Source: Otariodibacter oris | Lineage (GTDB): Bacteria; Pseudomonadota; Gammaproteobacteria; Enterobacterales; Pasteurellaceae | Length of the DNA stretch: 64,000 nucleotides | Reading direction: 5' to 3' | NCBI RefSeq assembly: GCF_009684715.1 | Contig: NZ_CP016604.1 | Location: 635,262 to 699,261 of the forward strand | In this document: positions 1-11,102 of the stretch, one piece after another | Position numbering within the stretch: the stretch's first letter is position 1 | Layout: the number at the start of each line of letters is the position of its first letter | Notes under the pieces: model-generated | What the model saw: only the letters and a program-made list of their open reading frames with translations | What the model was told of the DNA's origin: nothing | Database searches by the model: none | Made by a program: the position numbers and the translations under genes

Positions 1-554
1 TTTTTGGTTTTTTAATTTTAACATCTGAATACCGATTAAGACGTGTAACTTCATTTATGGATCCTTTTGCTGATGCTTATGGTGATGGATTTCAGTTATC
101 TAATTCACAAATGGCATTTGGCCAAGGTGAAATTTTGGGAAGAGGATTAGGAAATTCAGTACAAAAATTGGAGTACTTGCCTGAAGCACATACCGATTTT
201 GTAATGGCAGTCGTTGGTGAAGAATTTGGATTATTGGGAATTTTAGTTATTGTTTCTTTATTGGTTATTTTAACATTTAGAGCATTAAAAATTAGTAAAG
301 AAGCATTGATTTTAGAGCAACGATTTAAAGGATTCTTTGCTTTTGGCATAGGAGTTTGGATTTTTATTCAAGGTTTTGTAAATTTAGGTGTAGCGTCAGG
401 TTTACTCCCAACTAAAGGGCTAACCTTCCCTTTAATTAGTTATGGTGGTTCAAGTTTAATTATTATGGCAATTGCAGTAGCGATATTAGTTCGAATTGAT
501 CATGAAAATAGACTAGAAAAAATCGGGCATGCTCATCTAAATGATCATGAATAA
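1..554 (+). CDS. ftsW: FtsW, septal peptidoglycan polymerase (5' end outside window)
   Basis: FtsW is the SEDS-family glycosyltransferase that polymerises septal peptidoglycan with FtsI in the inner membrane. The reading frame is open from base 3 and has no start in the window, so this is the C-terminal part; the ATG at 57 is internal. Family-typical segments are visible: RRVTSF near the left edge, [21 protein letters not shown], then hydrophobic membrane segments and [13 protein letters not shown] near the C-terminus. Downstream, murG follows in the standard dcw order after a gap of 28 bp. The product is identified by strong recall of E. coli FtsW; only its N-terminal half is unseen. Confidence 0.96.
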   Translation, partial: FGFLILTSEYRLRRVTSFMDPFADAYGDGFQLSNSQMAFGQGEILGRGLGNSVQKLEYLPEAHTDFVMAVVGEEFGLLGILVIVSLLVILTFRALKISKEALILEQRFKGFFAFGIGVWIFIQGFVNLGVASGLLPTKGLTFPLISYGGSSLIIMAIAVAILVRIDHENRLEKIGHAHLNDHE

Positions 555-582
555 ATTAAAAAATGAAAAAATGGGAATTAAC

Positions 583-1650
583 ATGGCAAAAAAACTTTTA
601 GTGATGGCTGGCGGAACAGGAGGGCATGTTTTTCCTGCTATTGCAGTGGCAAGGGAATTGCAACAACAAGGCTGGGAAATTCGTTGGTTAGGCACGAAAG
701 ATAGAATGGAGGCCGATTTGGTTCCCAAACATGGGATTCCTATTGAGTTTATTCAAATTTCAGGAATAAAAGGGAAGGGGATTAAGGCGTTATTAACTGC
801 ACCTTTTGCTATTTTTAGAGCAGTATTACAAGCAAGAAAAATTATTAAGCATTACAAGCCTGATGCGGTTCTAGGAATGGGCGGATATGTTTCTGGTCCG
901 GGTGGAATTGCGGCAAAACTTTGTGGTGTGCCAATTATTTTACATGAACAAAATGCAGTGGCTGGGCTAACTAATCGTTGGTTATCTCGTTTTGCCAAAA
1001 GAACTTTACAAGCCTTTCCAACGGCCTTTCCTCAAGCAGAAGTGGTTGGAAATCCGGTTCGACAAGATTTATTTACCATAAAAGAACCTGAACAACGTTT
1101 TCAAGAACGTTTTCAAGATAAAAATCATCCCATCAACATATTGGTAATGGGAGGAAGCCAAGGTGCGTTAGTCATTAACAAAACTGTACCTCAAGTGGCT
1201 AAAAATTTGGGCGATAAGGTTTTTGTAAGTCATCAGGTTGGAAAAGGGAAATTAAGTGGCGTAGCAGAAATATATCAATCGGCAGGTAACGGAATTGCGA
1301 GTGAGTTTATTGATGACATGAAAGCCGCTTATGAATGGGCGGATTTAGTGATTTGTCGCTCTGGTGCTTTAACTGTAAGTGAAATTGCGGCTGCGGGTTT
1401 ACCTGCTGTGTTTGTGCCTTTCCAACATAAAGATAGACAACAATTTTTAAATGCAGATTATTTGGCTCAATCACATGCTGCAATCATTATTGAACAAGTT
1501 GAGTTTACACCAGAGAATTTACAAAGAGTGTTAGAACCCTTGATAAATGACCGTGATCGACTGACAGAAATGGCGGTGCTTGCTAGAAAAAAATCAGCTC
1601 CTTTAGCAGCTAAACGCGTGGCAGAAGTCATTATTGAAGAAAGTTTGTAG
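583..1650 (+). CDS. murG: MurG, UDP-GlcNAc:lipid I GlcNAc transferase
   Basis: MurG adds GlcNAc to undecaprenyl-PP-MurNAc-pentapeptide (lipid I) to give lipid II on the cytoplasmic face of the inner membrane. The protein is 355 aa from the chosen start. It has the N-terminal glycine-rich [10 protein letters not shown] loop (residues 10-19), the [11 protein letters not shown] segment, HEQNAVAGL, and the C-terminal GGSQGA and [11 protein letters not shown] segments of the GT28 fold. The frame is open back to 541, overlapping ftsW, but the ATG at 583 puts the conserved [13 protein letters not shown] directly at the N-terminus and has a GGGA element about 8 nt upstream, so I prefer it. It is part of the dcw cluster. 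Confidence 0.96.
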   Translation: MAKKLLVMAGGTGGHVFPAIAVARELQQQGWEIRWLGTKDRMEADLVPKHGIPIEFIQISGIKGKGIKALLTAPFAIFRAVLQARKIIKHYKPDAVLGMGGYVSGPGGIAAKLCGVPIILHEQNAVAGLTNRWLSRFAKRTLQAFPTAFPQAEVVGNPVRQDLFTIKEPEQRFQERFQDKNHPINILVMGGSQGALVINKTVPQVAKNLGDKVFVSHQVGKGKLSGVAEIYQSAGNGIASEFIDDMKAAYEWADLVICRSGALTVSEIAAAGLPAVFVPFQHKDRQQFLNADYLAQSHAAIIIEQVEFTPENLQRVLEPLINDRDRLTEMAVLARKKSAPLAAKRVAEVIIEESL

Positions 1651-1746
1651 CTGTTGTCATTATTTGTAGGCTAGTAAGCGGTAAGTTAATAAGATTTTTT
1701 TGTAAATCTGCATCCACATAAAGATATTGAAGGAATATTCAAACCC

Positions 1747-3174
1747 ATGAACAATTACCAAGATAAAATTAAAAAATTAGTACCTGAAATGCGTCGTGTC
1801 AAACACATCCACTTTGTTGGAATCGGTGGGGCTGGAATGAGTGGGATTGCAGAGGTATTGCTTAATGAAGGGTATAAAATTAGTGGTTCAGATCTTGCAG
1901 ATGGTCCAGTAACACAACATTTATCTCAAGCTGGAGCAGAGATTTTCATTGGACATAATGGTGAAAATATTATTGGGGCAAGTGTCGTTGTTATTTCGAG
2001 TGCGATTAAGGAGGATAATCCTGAAGTCGTTGCCGCTAAGGCTTCGCGTATTCCAGTGATTCAACGTGCACAGATGTTGGCTGAAATTATGCGTTTCCGC
2101 CATGGGATAGCTATTGCTGGTACTCATGGAAAAACAACTACAACAGCTATGATTTCAATGATTTACACGGAAGCAAAATTAGATCCAACTTTTGTAAATG
2201 GTGGATTAGTCAAGTCAGCTGGGAGAAATGCACATTTGGGTGCAAGCCGTTATTTAATTGCTGAGGCAGATGAAAGCGATGCTTCATTTTTACATTTACA
2301 ACCAATGGTTTCTGTTGTAACCAATATCGAGCCAGATCATATGGAAACCTATGGTGGTGATTTTGAAAAAATGAAAGACACCTATGTGCGTTTTTTACGT
2401 AATTTGCCTTTTTATGGTTTAGCCGTAATGTGTGCTGACGATGAAGTTGTGATGGAAATTGCAAGCAAAATTGGTCGTCAGGTTATAAGTTATGGATTTA
2501 GCGAACAGGCTGATTATCGCATTGAAGATTATCATCAAACAGGTTTTCAAGGGCACTACACTGTGATTTGCCCAACTGGCGAACGTATTGATGTGTTACT
2601 TAATATCCCTGGGGAACATAATGCACTGAATGCCACAGCAGCATTAGCTGTCGCTAAGGAAGAAGGTATTCCTAACGAAGCCATTTTAGCAGCCTTAGCT
2701 GATTTCCAAGGTGCAGGTCGTCGATTTGATCAGTTAGGTTCGTTTATTCGCCCTAATGGAAAAGTAATGCTCGTTGATGATTATGGTCACCATCCTACGG
2801 AAGTTGATGTGACCATTAAGGCAGCACGACAAGGATGGGAAAATAAGCGCATTGTCATGGTATTCCAACCTCATCGTTATTCCCGTACTCGAGATTTATT
2901 TGATGATTTTGTGCAGGTTTTATCTCAAGTTGATGCCTTAGTGATGTTAGATGTTTACCCAGCAGGCGAAGTACCAATAGTCGGTGCAGATAGCAAAACC
3001 TTATGCCGCTCTATTCGTAATTTAGGTAAGGTGGATCCTATTTTAGTATCAGATACATCTCAATTAGGAGACGTACTCGATAGATTAATTCAAGATGGTG
3101 ATTTAATTTTGGCACAAGGTGCAGGTAATGTGAGTAAATTATCCAGAGATTTGGCTGAAAATTGGAAAAAGTAA
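1747..3174 (+). CDS. murC: MurC, UDP-N-acetylmuramate--L-alanine ligase
   Basis: MurC is the cytoplasmic ATP-dependent ligase that adds L-Ala to UDP-MurNAc, the first step of stem-peptide assembly. The 475 aa length is normal for the family. Visible features are the N-terminal nucleotide-sugar fold with [11 protein letters not shown] (residues 23-33), the ATP loop GTHGKTT (125-131), EADESDASF, the [12 protein letters not shown] metal/substrate segment and the C-terminal [10 protein letters not shown] and FQPHRYSRT motifs. A GAAGGAA ribosome site precedes the ATG. The 96-bp gap after murG contains a degenerate USS-like TAAGCGGT and no gene. Confidence 0.97.
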   Translation: MNNYQDKIKKLVPEMRRVKHIHFVGIGGAGMSGIAEVLLNEGYKISGSDLADGPVTQHLSQAGAEIFIGHNGENIIGASVVVISSAIKEDNPEVVAAKASRIPVIQRAQMLAEIMRFRHGIAIAGTHGKTTTTAMISMIYTEAKLDPTFVNGGLVKSAGRNAHLGASRYLIAEADESDASFLHLQPMVSVVTNIEPDHMETYGGDFEKMKDTYVRFLRNLPFYGLAVMCADDEVVMEIASKIGRQVISYGFSEQADYRIEDYHQTGFQGHYTVICPTGERIDVLLNIPGEHNALNATAALAVAKEEGIPNEAILAALADFQGAGRRFDQLGSFIRPNGKVMLVDDYGHHPTEVDVTIKAARQGWENKRIVMVFQPHRYSRTRDLFDDFVQVLSQVDALVMLDVYPAGEVPIVGADSKTLCRSIRNLGKVDPILVSDTSQLGDVLDRLIQDGDLILAQGAGNVSKLSRDLAENWKK

Positions 3175-3219
3175 TTATAAAAAAATATTGCGACAAAAAA
3201 TGTCTAAGGGTTATATATA

Positions 3220-4131
3220 ATGAATTTAAAAAATGAAAAGATAGCGGTTTTATTTGGTGGAGAATCAGCTGAGCGTGAAGTTTCTCTTGCATCTGGAGAA
3301 GCAGTCTTAGGCGCACTAAAACAGCTTGGATATAACGTTGAAGGAATTGATACAAAATCTTATCCAATTGAAAAACTAAAAGAAAATGGGATTCAACGTG
3401 TATTCAATATATTGCATGGTGGCATTGGTGAAAATGGGGTGTTGCAGGGTGCATTAGAGCAGTTGGGTATTCCATATACTGGCTGTGGAGTGATGGCATC
3501 TGCGGTTACTTTGGATAAATTCAGAACCAAATTATTATGGAATGCTGTGGGTTTACCTACGGCTGATATGGTAGTTATTAGACGTGGACAAGCGGTAAGA
3601 TCCGAAGAAATTATTGCAAAATTAGGATTACCTTTATTTGTAAAACCAGCGAGTGAAGGGTCGAGTGTAGGTGTAAGTAAAGTAAAAGAGGAATCTCAAT
3701 TAGTCCCTGCTATTGAAGAAGCACTTAAATATGATTCAATTGTGCTTGTAGAAGAAAATTTAGCGGGAGCGGAATATTCCGTGCCTGTGCTTGATGGTGA
3801 GGTATTGCCAGCTGTACAAATCGTGCCTGATGGTGAGTTTTACGACTATCATGCAAAGTATGTTTCTGATAATACGCAATATATTTGTCCTGTATTATCT
3901 GATGAACGTCAGCAAGAAGTTGCAAAATTAGTTAAAGCGGCCTATGACGTTGTGGGGTGTAAAGGTTGGAGTCGTATTGATGTGATGGAAGATGCGCAAG
4001 GCCAGTTTAGATTGGTTGAAGTAAATACCTCACCGGGCATGACAAGTCATAGTATTTTCCCTAAATCAGCAGCCGTAGTTGGATACAGTTTTGAACGATT
4101 GGTTGAGAAAGTATTGGAGTTGAGTATCTAA
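3220..4131 (+). CDS. ddlB: DdlB, D-alanine--D-alanine ligase
   Basis: This ATP-grasp enzyme makes the D-Ala-D-Ala dipeptide used by MurF. The product is 303 aa (E. coli DdlB is about 306). The N-terminus reads [17 protein letters not shown], typical of Ddl. [12 protein letters not shown], the [16 protein letters not shown]-binding loop and the C-terminal [12 protein letters not shown] metal/substrate motif are all present. The stop codon shares one base with the ftsQ start, suggesting translational coupling. A perfect USS copy lies inside the gene at 3588-3596. Assignment as the dcw-linked DdlB rather than DdlA rests on position. Confidence 0.96.
   Translation: MNLKNEKIAVLFGGESAEREVSLASGEAVLGALKQLGYNVEGIDTKSYPIEKLKENGIQRVFNILHGGIGENGVLQGALEQLGIPYTGCGVMASAVTLDKFRTKLLWNAVGLPTADMVVIRRGQAVRSEEIIAKLGLPLFVKPASEGSSVGVSKVKEESQLVPAIEEALKYDSIVLVEENLAGAEYSVPVLDGEVLPAVQIVPDGEFYDYHAKYVSDNTQYICPVLSDERQQEVAKLVKAAYDVVGCKGWSRIDVMEDAQGQFRLVEVNTSPGMTSHSIFPKSAAVVGYSFERLVEKVLELSI
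3588..3596 (+). repeat. DNA uptake signal sequence (ACAAGCGGT)
   Basis: Perfect copy of the Apl-type Pasteurellaceae uptake core, inside ddlB, where it encodes part of GQAVR. Confidence 0.75.
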
Positions 4132-4910
4132 TGGCAAAGGTGTTTCGTAAGAAACCAACCTCAGTGATTCGAACTAACTTGAGTCAGCCTGAGCGTTCTA
4201 GAAGTTGGTTTAATTTTATTAAACCTATTATTGTAGTATTATGTTTAATACTTGCATATGGTGTTTATAATCAATGGAATAATTGGTTATCATTACTTGA
4301 TAGTTCGCCAATAAAATCATATGCATTGACACATAAAACAAAATTTACAACAAATGCTGATATTCGAGGGGTTTTGTCTGAAGCTCCAGATCTGAAGGGG
4401 TATTTTGGGCAAGATATTCAAGAGTTAAAAGATCGATTTTTATCTCTCTCTTGGATAAGAGATGTTTCTGTTAGAAAAATTTATCCAGATCGATTAAGTA
4501 TTACTTTGTTAGAGCATGTTCCTGTTGCTCGTTGGAATGATGAGCATTTAGTTTCGCAGCAAGGAGTTGTATTTGATCTACCTAAAGATAGATTTGATTC
4601 AGAACAACTCCCTGCATTTTATGGACCTGATATTTCTTCAAAAAAAGTATTAGATGCTTGGTATAAAATACAAAAAGATTTAGAATCACGTAAGTTAGTA
4701 CTTAAATCGATCTCTATGGATATTAGAGGATCTTGGAGTATAGTGTTAGATAATCAAGTTGAATTACGACTAGGAAGAGGGGATTGGTTACCCAAGATAG
4801 ATCGATTTGTAACGATTTTTCCAGAAATTGAGATTCCAGAAGAAAAGCGTTTATCTTACGTCGATTTACGTTATGAACATGGCGCCTCAGTAGGATTTAT
4901 CCAAAGATAA
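4131..4910 (+). CDS. ftsQ: FtsQ, divisome protein
   Basis: FtsQ is a bitopic inner-membrane protein that links early and late divisome proteins (FtsA/Z side to FtsBL/FtsWI). The 259 aa product has a short basic cytoplasmic N-terminus, one membrane segment at about residues 30-47, then a periplasmic POTRA-type domain (LKDRFLSLSWIRDVSVRKIYPDRLSITLLEHVPVARW region) and the FtsQ/DivIB domain. The start ATG overlaps the ddlB stop by one base. Sequence conservation is modest as usual for FtsQ, and position between ddlB and ftsA makes the call secure. Confidence 0.95.
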   Translation: MAKVFRKKPTSVIRTNLSQPERSRSWFNFIKPIIVVLCLILAYGVYNQWNNWLSLLDSSPIKSYALTHKTKFTTNADIRGVLSEAPDLKGYFGQDIQELKDRFLSLSWIRDVSVRKIYPDRLSITLLEHVPVARWNDEHLVSQQGVVFDLPKDRFDSEQLPAFYGPDISSKKVLDAWYKIQKDLESRKLVLKSISMDIRGSWSIVLDNQVELRLGRGDWLPKIDRFVTIFPEIEIPEEKRLSYVDLRYEHGASVGFIQR

Positions 4911-4937
4911 ATAATAATTTTGAGAATAGATGATAAT

Positions 4938-6197
4938 ATGACGAAAGTAGCAGAATCTAAAATTGTTGTAGGGTTGGAAATTGGCACACATAAAATTGTT
5001 GCTGTTGTTGGTGAGGTTCTACCTGATGGTGTGATTAATGTGATTGGATCTGGTGTAAGCCCTTCAAAAGGTGTACAAGGTGGTGGTGTCGTAGATTTAG
5101 ATGCTGTAGTAGGATCAATACAGAGAGCCATTGAGGAAGCTGAATCTATTTCAGAATGTAAAATTATTGGAGTAACGCTAGCCTTATCTGGAGCGCATAT
5201 TGCTGGATTAAATGAGAGTGGTTCAGCATCCTTATCAGGATCAGTTAGACCAGATGATCTAGATAGTGCCATTCATTTGGCTCGTTCAATAAAACTTCCT
5301 GATGGCGTAGAAACGTTACATATTATTCCTCAGGAATATAAAGTAGATAGATTACCAGCAACTAAAAATCCGTTAGGATTATCTGGTATGCGTTTACATG
5401 CTCAAGTTCATTTGATTGCTTGTCATAATGATTGGTTGAGAAATTTGAAAAATGCAGTAGAAAGAAGTAAATTAAAAATTGATCAAATTGTATTTTCAGG
5501 TTTAGCTTCTAGTTACTCTGTTTTGACAGAAGATGAGAAAGAACTCGGTGTATGTTTAATTGATATTGGTGGCGGTACAATGGATGTGCTTGTTTATACT
5601 GATGGAGCGTTACGATTTAGTAAAGTTATCCCATTTGGGGGGAATAATGTAACGGATTATATTGCACATATGCTGACGACATCACGCAATGAAGCTGAAA
5701 ATATCAAGGTTCAATATGGAAGTGCCGTATCTCCACCTTCTCATTTCCCTGAAAAGAAAATAGAAGTGGCAGGATTGGGTGGTAGAGCACCAAGAACTTT
5801 TACCAAAGCTCAGTTGTCCAATATTACATCTCAGTGTTATACGGACCTGTTAGGTGTTGTAGCAAGTGAATTGACTCAATTGAGGAATGAATTGTATCAA
5901 AAAGGTATAAAACAAGAATTAATTGCAGGAATTGTGTTGACAGGTGGTGGTTCTCAAATCGAAGATATTGTAGAATGTGCTAAGTCTGTATTTGGATCTC
6001 AGGTAAGAATAGGATATCCATTAAATATTACAGGATTAACAGATTATGTAAATAAGCCACAGTATGCTACAGTATTAGGACTACTACAATACAGCCACTA
6101 TAACTCTCCGAGTGAGGATAGAGAACAGCCGATTCCAGGAAGTGGCGTTGTAAGCAAAGTGTTTGAAGTAATCGGTTGGATAAAAAAGAATTTTTAA
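4938..6197 (+). CDS. ftsA: FtsA, actin-like membrane tether for FtsZ
   Basis: FtsA is the actin-like ATPase that anchors FtsZ to the membrane and recruits later division proteins. The 419 aa product has [24 protein letters not shown] at the start, the SHS2 (1C) domain, [11 protein letters not shown] and [12 protein letters not shown] phosphate loops, and a C-terminal amphipathic membrane-targeting helix ([12 protein letters not shown]). The frame extends upstream to a TTG at 4920, but the ATG at 4938 fits the length of homologues. It follows ftsQ after 27 bp and precedes ftsZ by 42 bp. Confidence 0.96.
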   Translation: MTKVAESKIVVGLEIGTHKIVAVVGEVLPDGVINVIGSGVSPSKGVQGGGVVDLDAVVGSIQRAIEEAESISECKIIGVTLALSGAHIAGLNESGSASLSGSVRPDDLDSAIHLARSIKLPDGVETLHIIPQEYKVDRLPATKNPLGLSGMRLHAQVHLIACHNDWLRNLKNAVERSKLKIDQIVFSGLASSYSVLTEDEKELGVCLIDIGGGTMDVLVYTDGALRFSKVIPFGGNNVTDYIAHMLTTSRNEAENIKVQYGSAVSPPSHFPEKKIEVAGLGGRAPRTFTKAQLSNITSQCYTDLLGVVASELTQLRNELYQKGIKQELIAGIVLTGGGSQIEDIVECAKSVFGSQVRIGYPLNITGLTDYVNKPQYATVLGLLQYSHYNSPSEDREQPIPGSGVVSKVFEVIGWIKKNF

Positions 6198-6239
6198 TAG
6201 ATATTAACAGTAAGAGTTAATGTTTTAGGGAGAATAAAC

Positions 6240-7502
6240 ATGTTTGAACCAGTTGTCTTTGATACCACACAAGATGCGGTCATTAAAGTTATCGGCGTCG
6301 GTGGCGGTGGTGGTAATGCATTAAATCATATGGTTGGAAGTCAATCAGAGAGTGAAGGCGTTGGTGGTGTTGAATTTTTTTCGGTTAATACGGATGCTCA
6401 AGTTTTACGTAGTAGTGTGGTCAGAAATACTATTCAGATTGGTGCTGCAGTAACTAAAGGCTTGGGAGCCGGAGCCGATCCTAATGTAGGACATCAAGCA
6501 GCAGAAGAAGATAGAGATGCTTTAACAAACATGATTGCTGGTGCGGATATGGTTTTCATAGCTGTAGGTATGGGGGGGGGTACTGGAACGGGTGCTGCTC
6601 CTGTTATTGCAGAGATTGCTAAACAAGAAGGCGCGTTAACTGTTGGGATTGTTACTAAGCCTTTCTCTTTTGAAGGAAGAAAACGTTCTAATTACGCTGA
6701 GCAAGGCATTAAAGAGTTAGCTAAACATGTTGATTCTCTTATTATCATTCAAAATGATAAACTACTAAAAGTTCTACCTAAAAATGTTAAATTTAATGAA
6801 GCATTTGGTGTCGCAAATGATGTACTACGTAATGCCGTATTAGGCATTACAGATATGATTACGTCGGAAGGATTAGTTAATGTCGATTTTGCTGATGTGA
6901 AGAAAGTTATGTCTGAAATGGGACGAGCGATGATGGGAACTGGTATTGCGGAAGGTGAGAATCGTGCTGAAAATGCTGCTAAGGAAGCTGTAGCAAGTCC
7001 ATTACTTGAAGATGTAGATTTATCAGGAGCAAAAGGTATTTTGGTTAATATTTCTTCTGGTTTTGATATTGAACTTGCAGAAGTTAATACTATTATGGAG
7101 TATGTAACAAGTTTTTCTGATCCTGATGCGGCTATTATTTTTGGTTCTGCATTTTATCCAGAAATGGAAGGGAAAATTAGAGTAACTTTAGTTGCAACGG
7201 GGATTGGGCAACCAGAAGAGATTGTTCCTCCAAGAATGACAGGATACCCTAATCAAGGAGCAACTCCACAGCAACATATGGGCGGACAACCGAATAATTT
7301 ACATGGACAAACAATGCCTCATCAAGGTCAAATTGGTTCTCCTTCATTTGTAAATAATATGGGTAGTGGATATTCACAGCAACAGAATCAGTTCAATCAT
7401 CAAAATCAACAACAGTCATCGCATAAGCCACAACAAGTGGATAGTGATCAAGTTTTCTCACCAAGTTCAATACCTGGTTTTATGAGAAATGGACAGCGAT
7501 AG
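6240..7502 (+). CDS. ftsZ: FtsZ, tubulin-like division GTPase
   Basis: FtsZ polymerises into the cytoplasmic Z ring that organises division. The 420 aa product has the nucleotide-binding GVGGGGGNA (19-27), tubulin signature GGGTGTG (112-118), and the T7-loop region [12 protein letters not shown]. The GTPase core is followed by a linker from about residue 330 that is unusually rich in Gln, Asn and His, and ends in the conserved C-terminal peptide [12 protein letters not shown] that binds FtsA/ZipA. The ribosome site TTAGGGAGA is strong, as expected for an abundant protein. The tubulin signature is encoded across a run of nine G (6572-6580), notable in such AT-rich DNA. Confidence 0.98.
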   Translation: MFEPVVFDTTQDAVIKVIGVGGGGGNALNHMVGSQSESEGVGGVEFFSVNTDAQVLRSSVVRNTIQIGAAVTKGLGAGADPNVGHQAAEEDRDALTNMIAGADMVFIAVGMGGGTGTGAAPVIAEIAKQEGALTVGIVTKPFSFEGRKRSNYAEQGIKELAKHVDSLIIIQNDKLLKVLPKNVKFNEAFGVANDVLRNAVLGITDMITSEGLVNVDFADVKKVMSEMGRAMMGTGIAEGENRAENAAKEAVASPLLEDVDLSGAKGILVNISSGFDIELAEVNTIMEYVTSFSDPDAAIIFGSAFYPEMEGKIRVTLVATGIGQPEEIVPPRMTGYPNQGATPQQHMGGQPNNLHGQTMPHQGQIGSPSFVNNMGSGYSQQQNQFNHQNQQQSSHKPQQVDSDQVFSPSSIPGFMRNGQR

Positions 7503-7526
7503 TTTGATACCAGTGAAGGATAGAAT

Positions 7527-8447
7527 ATGATTAAGCAAAGAACACTTAAAAAAGTGGTAAAAGTAACTGGAATTGGTTTACATAGTGGTAAAAAAGTAAC
7601 TTTGACATTACGTCCAGCTCCAGCAAATACGGGTATTTTATATGCCCGTACAGATTTAGAACCAGCAGTTTATTTTCCTGCAAGTGCTGATATGGTTGGA
7701 GATACTACTTTATGTACTTGTATGATGAATGATGATGGTGTGAGAATCTCTACTGTTGAGCATTTGAGTGCTGCAATGTCAGCTTTAGGATTGGATAATG
7801 TAATTGTAGAAGTTGATGCACCAGAAATTCCAATAATGGATGGGAGTTCTAGTCCATTTATTTATTTGTTACTAGATGCTGGTATTGAAGAACAAGATTC
7901 CCCTAAAAAGTTTATTCGTATTAAGGAATCAATAAGAGTTGAAGATGGCGATAAGTGGGCGGAGTTTAAGCCTTATAATGATGGGTTAAGATTAGATTTT
8001 ACAGTTGATTTCCAACATCCATTGATTACTAAAGATGTAAAAAATTATAAGATGGAATTATCTGCTCAAAATTTTATTCAGCAACTCAGTCGTGCTAGAA
8101 CTTTTACATTCATGAAAGATGTTGAATATCTTCAATCAATGGGACTTGCATTAGGTGGTAGTTTAGATAATGCAATTGTATTAGATGATTACCGTATTTT
8201 GAATGAAGATGGTTTACGTTTTAAAGATGAGCTAGTAAGACATAAAATGTTAGATGCTATCGGCGATTTATTTATGTGCGGACATAATATCTTAGGTGAT
8301 TTTAGTGCATATAAATCAGGTCATGGATTAAATAATAAATTACTTCGTAAAGTATTAGCTACTCAAAGTTCGTGGGAATTTGTAACCTTCAATGATAAGG
8401 CTCAAGTTCCTTATGAGTATGAAATCAAGGATAGAGTACTTATATAG
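7527..8447 (+). CDS. lpxC: LpxC, UDP-3-O-acyl-GlcNAc deacetylase
   Basis: LpxC is the zinc-dependent enzyme for the first committed step of lipid A synthesis, in the cytoplasm. The 306 aa length matches the family. Zinc ligand His79 lies in STVEHL (residues 76-80), and the C-terminal HKMLDAIGD and [19 protein letters not shown] segments carry the remaining His/Asp ligands and catalytic His. It sits 24 bp after ftsZ, with an AAGGA ribosome site, at the end of the dcw cluster as in E. coli (here without secM-secA). A palindromic terminator follows. Confidence 0.97.
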   Translation: MIKQRTLKKVVKVTGIGLHSGKKVTLTLRPAPANTGILYARTDLEPAVYFPASADMVGDTTLCTCMMNDDGVRISTVEHLSAAMSALGLDNVIVEVDAPEIPIMDGSSSPFIYLLLDAGIEEQDSPKKFIRIKESIRVEDGDKWAEFKPYNDGLRLDFTVDFQHPLITKDVKNYKMELSAQNFIQQLSRARTFTFMKDVEYLQSMGLALGGSLDNAIVLDDYRILNEDGLRFKDELVRHKMLDAIGDLFMCGHNILGDFSAYKSGHGLNNKLLRKVLATQSSWEFVTFNDKAQVPYEYEIKDRVLI

Positions 8448-8493
8448 TAGGTTATCTCCCTTTTCTCTATTTTTATATCATTTTATCAAAAAG

Positions 8494-8511
8494 CCGAATC
8501 AATTGATTCGG
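8494..8511. terminator. Bidirectional terminator between lpxC and the LysE-type gene
   Basis: Perfect 18-bp palindrome CCGAATCAATTGATTCGG lying between two convergent genes. On the minus strand it is followed by CTTTTTG; on the plus strand the tail is a weaker T/C-rich stretch. Confidence 0.75.
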
Positions 8512-8526
8512 ATTTCTCGTTCTCTT

Positions 8527-9150
8527 TTAGCTAAAGAATAGAGTTATAAGTCCTTCATAAATTAAACTCACACCAAAAATTATAAACACAATCCCTGCTA
8601 TATTATCTAAATAATGGTTGTATTTAGTATAAAATAATTGAATTTTATGATGGGAAAATAGAATACTAACAAGCGTAAAATAAGCAAAGCCGCTACCTGT
8701 TAATATAAGTAGAACCAATAAAATATCTTGTATACTTGATAAATTGGATACATAACCAGAAAGAACACTACTAAAGAAGATGATGATCTTTGGATTAGAA
8801 AGATTTATCAGTAATCCACCTAATATTTCTTTCCAGATCGATTGTTTTTCTTCAGTTTTTTTATCTGAGAGTTGGGTATTTTTGGTGACTTGCACCATCT
8901 TTAATCCGCCATAAGCTAAGTAAGCTCCCCCAAATAACATTAAGATGTATTGAAAGTTAGGGATGGTATTATTAATTACAGCTAATCCAAATAAAACAAG
9001 TAGTGACCAGAAGGCAATACCAAGTGTTATGCCTAAACTGGCTAATATAGCATTTTTTCTAGAATCTCCCATCGCTTTGCGGGTGACGTATAAAAAATCA
9101 GGACCAGGACTAATTAATCCTGCTAGTTGTACAAAGAATATTGTCCACAT
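8527..9150 (-). CDS. LysE/RhtB-family amino acid exporter
   Basis: A 207 aa inner-membrane protein of the LysE/RhtB translocator family, which exports amino acids such as homoserine, threonine or lysine. The N-terminal family signature is visible (LAGLISPGPDFLYVTRKAM, residues 9-27), followed by about five or six hydrophobic segments. The gene start abuts the pgpA stop with no spacer, so it is probably co-transcribed with nusB-thiL-pgpA. The substrate cannot be read from the sequence. Confidence 0.9.
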   Translation of the reverse strand: MWTIFFVQLAGLISPGPDFLYVTRKAMGDSRKNAILASLGITLGIAFWSLLVLFGLAVINNTIPNFQYILMLFGGAYLAYGGLKMVQVTKNTQLSDKKTEEKQSIWKEILGGLLINLSNPKIIIFFSSVLSGYVSNLSSIQDILLVLLILTGSGFAYFTLVSILFSHHKIQLFYTKYNHYLDNIAGIVFIIFGVSLIYEGLITLFFS

Positions 9151-9621
9151 TTATAAAATCCTAAAAAAACAGTATAGAGTAAAACTAGTATAGACTGCTG
9201 CAATTATATCATCAAGCATAATACCTAACCCGCCAGAAACATGATTGTCAATGTAGCGAATTGGGTAAGGTTTCCAAATATCAAATATACGAAATATAAT
9301 AAAAGCTAGAATGTAATAAGTGACAGTATATTGTGGTAGAAAACTGAATATAAAAAATATAGCGACAATTTCATCCCAAACAATACGTCCATCATCATGA
9401 GTTTGTATATCGTCGCTTGTTTTTTGACAGATATAGCAACCTAATGAGAACGATACTATGGTAAAAATAACAAAAAATGTAGTGGAAGCGGTGAGATTCC
9501 ATATCAATATTGCAATTAACGTGCCTAGTAGAGATCCCCATGTGCCTGGCGCTGGTTTAATTAAACCGGATCCAAAACCTACAGCAAGCAGATGAATGGG
9601 ATTTTTTAAATTAAATTTCAT
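9151..9621 (-). CDS. pgpA: PgpA, phosphatidylglycerophosphatase A
   Basis: PgpA dephosphorylates phosphatidylglycerol phosphate to phosphatidylglycerol in the inner membrane. The 156 aa protein has the N-terminal VGFGSGLIKPAPGTWGSLLG motif, the conserved VWDEIVAIFF acidic membrane segment and the C-terminal DNHVSGGLGIMLDDIIAA motif. It follows thiL by two bases in the conserved nusB-thiL-pgpA order. Confidence 0.95.
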   Translation of the reverse strand: MKFNLKNPIHLLAVGFGSGLIKPAPGTWGSLLGTLIAILIWNLTASTTFFVIFTIVSFSLGCYICQKTSDDIQTHDDGRIVWDEIVAIFFIFSFLPQYTVTYYILAFIIFRIFDIWKPYPIRYIDNHVSGGLGIMLDDIIAAVYTSFTLYCFFRIL

Positions 9622-9623
9622 GA

Positions 9624-10598
9624 CTATTTATTAAAATGATCAAAACCAATATGTTGAGGCAATATAATTGCATTGCCTTTATCGAATAATTTTACTTCAT
9701 TAACTTGATTCGTGATTTTTCCGATACAAGTACAGTTAAACCCTTTTTCCATTAATACTTTTTCTAGCGTCTTCAGTTTTTCTGGTGAGATTGTGAAACA
9801 TAATTGGTAATCCTCTCCTCCTGTTAAAGCAAACTGTTCAGCTTGTTTTTTTCCATAGCGTGCAACAAGTGTTGATGATAACGGTAAATTTTCAATATAT
9901 ATTTCAGCCCCACACTGACTACGATTTAAAATATGTTTGAGATCTGCAATGAGTCCATCAGAAATATCAATCGCACATTGGCTATATGAAGTTAATACTT
10001 TTCCTAATTCTACTTGTGAAATAGGATGTAGATGTTGGCGAATAAGGTATTGCTCTTCTTGACTATAGTTATTTTCTGAATAATTTAATAATAAGTCTAA
10101 TCCTGCTGCGCTATCACCTATATTTCCTGAAACAAAAATCAAATCTCCAACTTGTGCTTTGTGTCGAAATAACCCTTGATTTTGTTCAAGTACACCTTGA
10201 ACAGTCAATGTTATAGATAAATGCCCCTTAGTTGTATCTCCACCAATTAGAGCAACATTATAGTGATCTAAAATATTAAATAGGCTATTGCTGAATTCAG
10301 ATAACCAATCATTGTCAATATTTGGAAGGGTAAGGGCAAGAGATGCCCACAGAGGAGTAGATCCCATTGCTGCGAGATCACTAAGGTTAACAGCTACAGA
10401 TTTATAAGCTAAATCAGAGGGTGATATGGTTGGCAAAAAATGCGTGCCAGAAACTAATGTATCTGTTGTAATTACTATATTTTGCCCTGATTTTATTTGG
10501 GTAACTGCACAGTCATCCCCAATAGATAACATGATATCTTCGCGGGATAATTGCTTATGTTTTGAAAAATATTTTGCAATTAGATCAAATTCACCCAT
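9624..10598 (-). CDS. thiL: ThiL, thiamine-monophosphate kinase
   Basis: ThiL phosphorylates thiamine monophosphate to the cofactor thiamine diphosphate. The 324 aa product has the PurM-like fold: GEFDLIAKYF at the N-terminus, the metal-binding IGDDCAV near residue 27, ITTDTLVSGTHF, LSDLAAMGSTPLW and the C-terminal AIDISDGLIADLKHI and TGGEDYQLCF motifs. It lies 9 bp downstream of nusB, as in many proteobacteria. Confidence 0.96.
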   Translation of the reverse strand: MGEFDLIAKYFSKHKQLSREDIMLSIGDDCAVTQIKSGQNIVITTDTLVSGTHFLPTISPSDLAYKSVAVNLSDLAAMGSTPLWASLALTLPNIDNDWLSEFSNSLFNILDHYNVALIGGDTTKGHLSITLTVQGVLEQNQGLFRHKAQVGDLIFVSGNIGDSAAGLDLLLNYSENNYSQEEQYLIRQHLHPISQVELGKVLTSYSQCAIDISDGLIADLKHILNRSQCGAEIYIENLPLSSTLVARYGKKQAEQFALTGGEDYQLCFTISPEKLKTLEKVLMEKGFNCTCIGKITNQVNEVKLFDKGNAIILPQHIGFDHFNK

Positions 10599-10607
10599 GT
10601 TTAATCC

Positions 10608-11024
10608 TTAACGATTATTGCGAATTTTAATAGCAAGTTTATCTAGTATACCATTTACATACTTATGGCTATCATCTGAGCCAAATACTTTCGCTACTTC
10701 TATACCTTCATTAATGACGACTTTATAAGGTACGTCCAGTTCATATTGTAATTCATAAGCAGACATACGTAGAATTGAACGTTCTATAGGATCGACTTCA
10801 TTTTCATCACGATCTAAGTAAGGGAGAAGTGATAGATCAATATCTTCAATATGCTCTATTGTTCCACGTAATAATTTTCGGAAATAAGGCATATCAACCC
10901 CTTTCATATCTTGATCAGTAACGAAGGATAGTTCAATCTGTTCAATTTCATTTTGTGAAATATGCCAAGAGTAAATTGCTTGAACTGCACATTCTCTTGC
11001 GCGACGACGTGGAGAAACTTTCAT
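10608..11024 (-). CDS. nusB: NusB, transcription antitermination factor
   Basis: NusB, with NusE (S10), binds boxA RNA in rRNA operons and allows processive antitermination. The 138 aa product is all-helical by composition, with the family N-terminal [17 protein letters not shown] and the central [12 protein letters not shown] and [32 protein letters not shown] segments. It leads the thiL-pgpA-lysE-type unit here; the usual ribD/ribH neighbours are not upstream. The 78-bp gap to the end of comE shows no clear terminator hairpin. Confidence 0.95.
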   Translation of the reverse strand: MKVSPRRRARECAVQAIYSWHISQNEIEQIELSFVTDQDMKGVDMPYFRKLLRGTIEHIEDIDLSLLPYLDRDENEVDPIERSILRMSAYELQYELDVPYKVVINEGIEVAKVFGSDDSHKYVNGILDKLAIKIRNNR

Positions 11025-11102
11025 AAAACCTCAAATTTATAGCGTAAATATTCAGTATTTACCTAAGATTAAAAATAGCCGAGCATTCTATCATAGTTCA
11101 TC

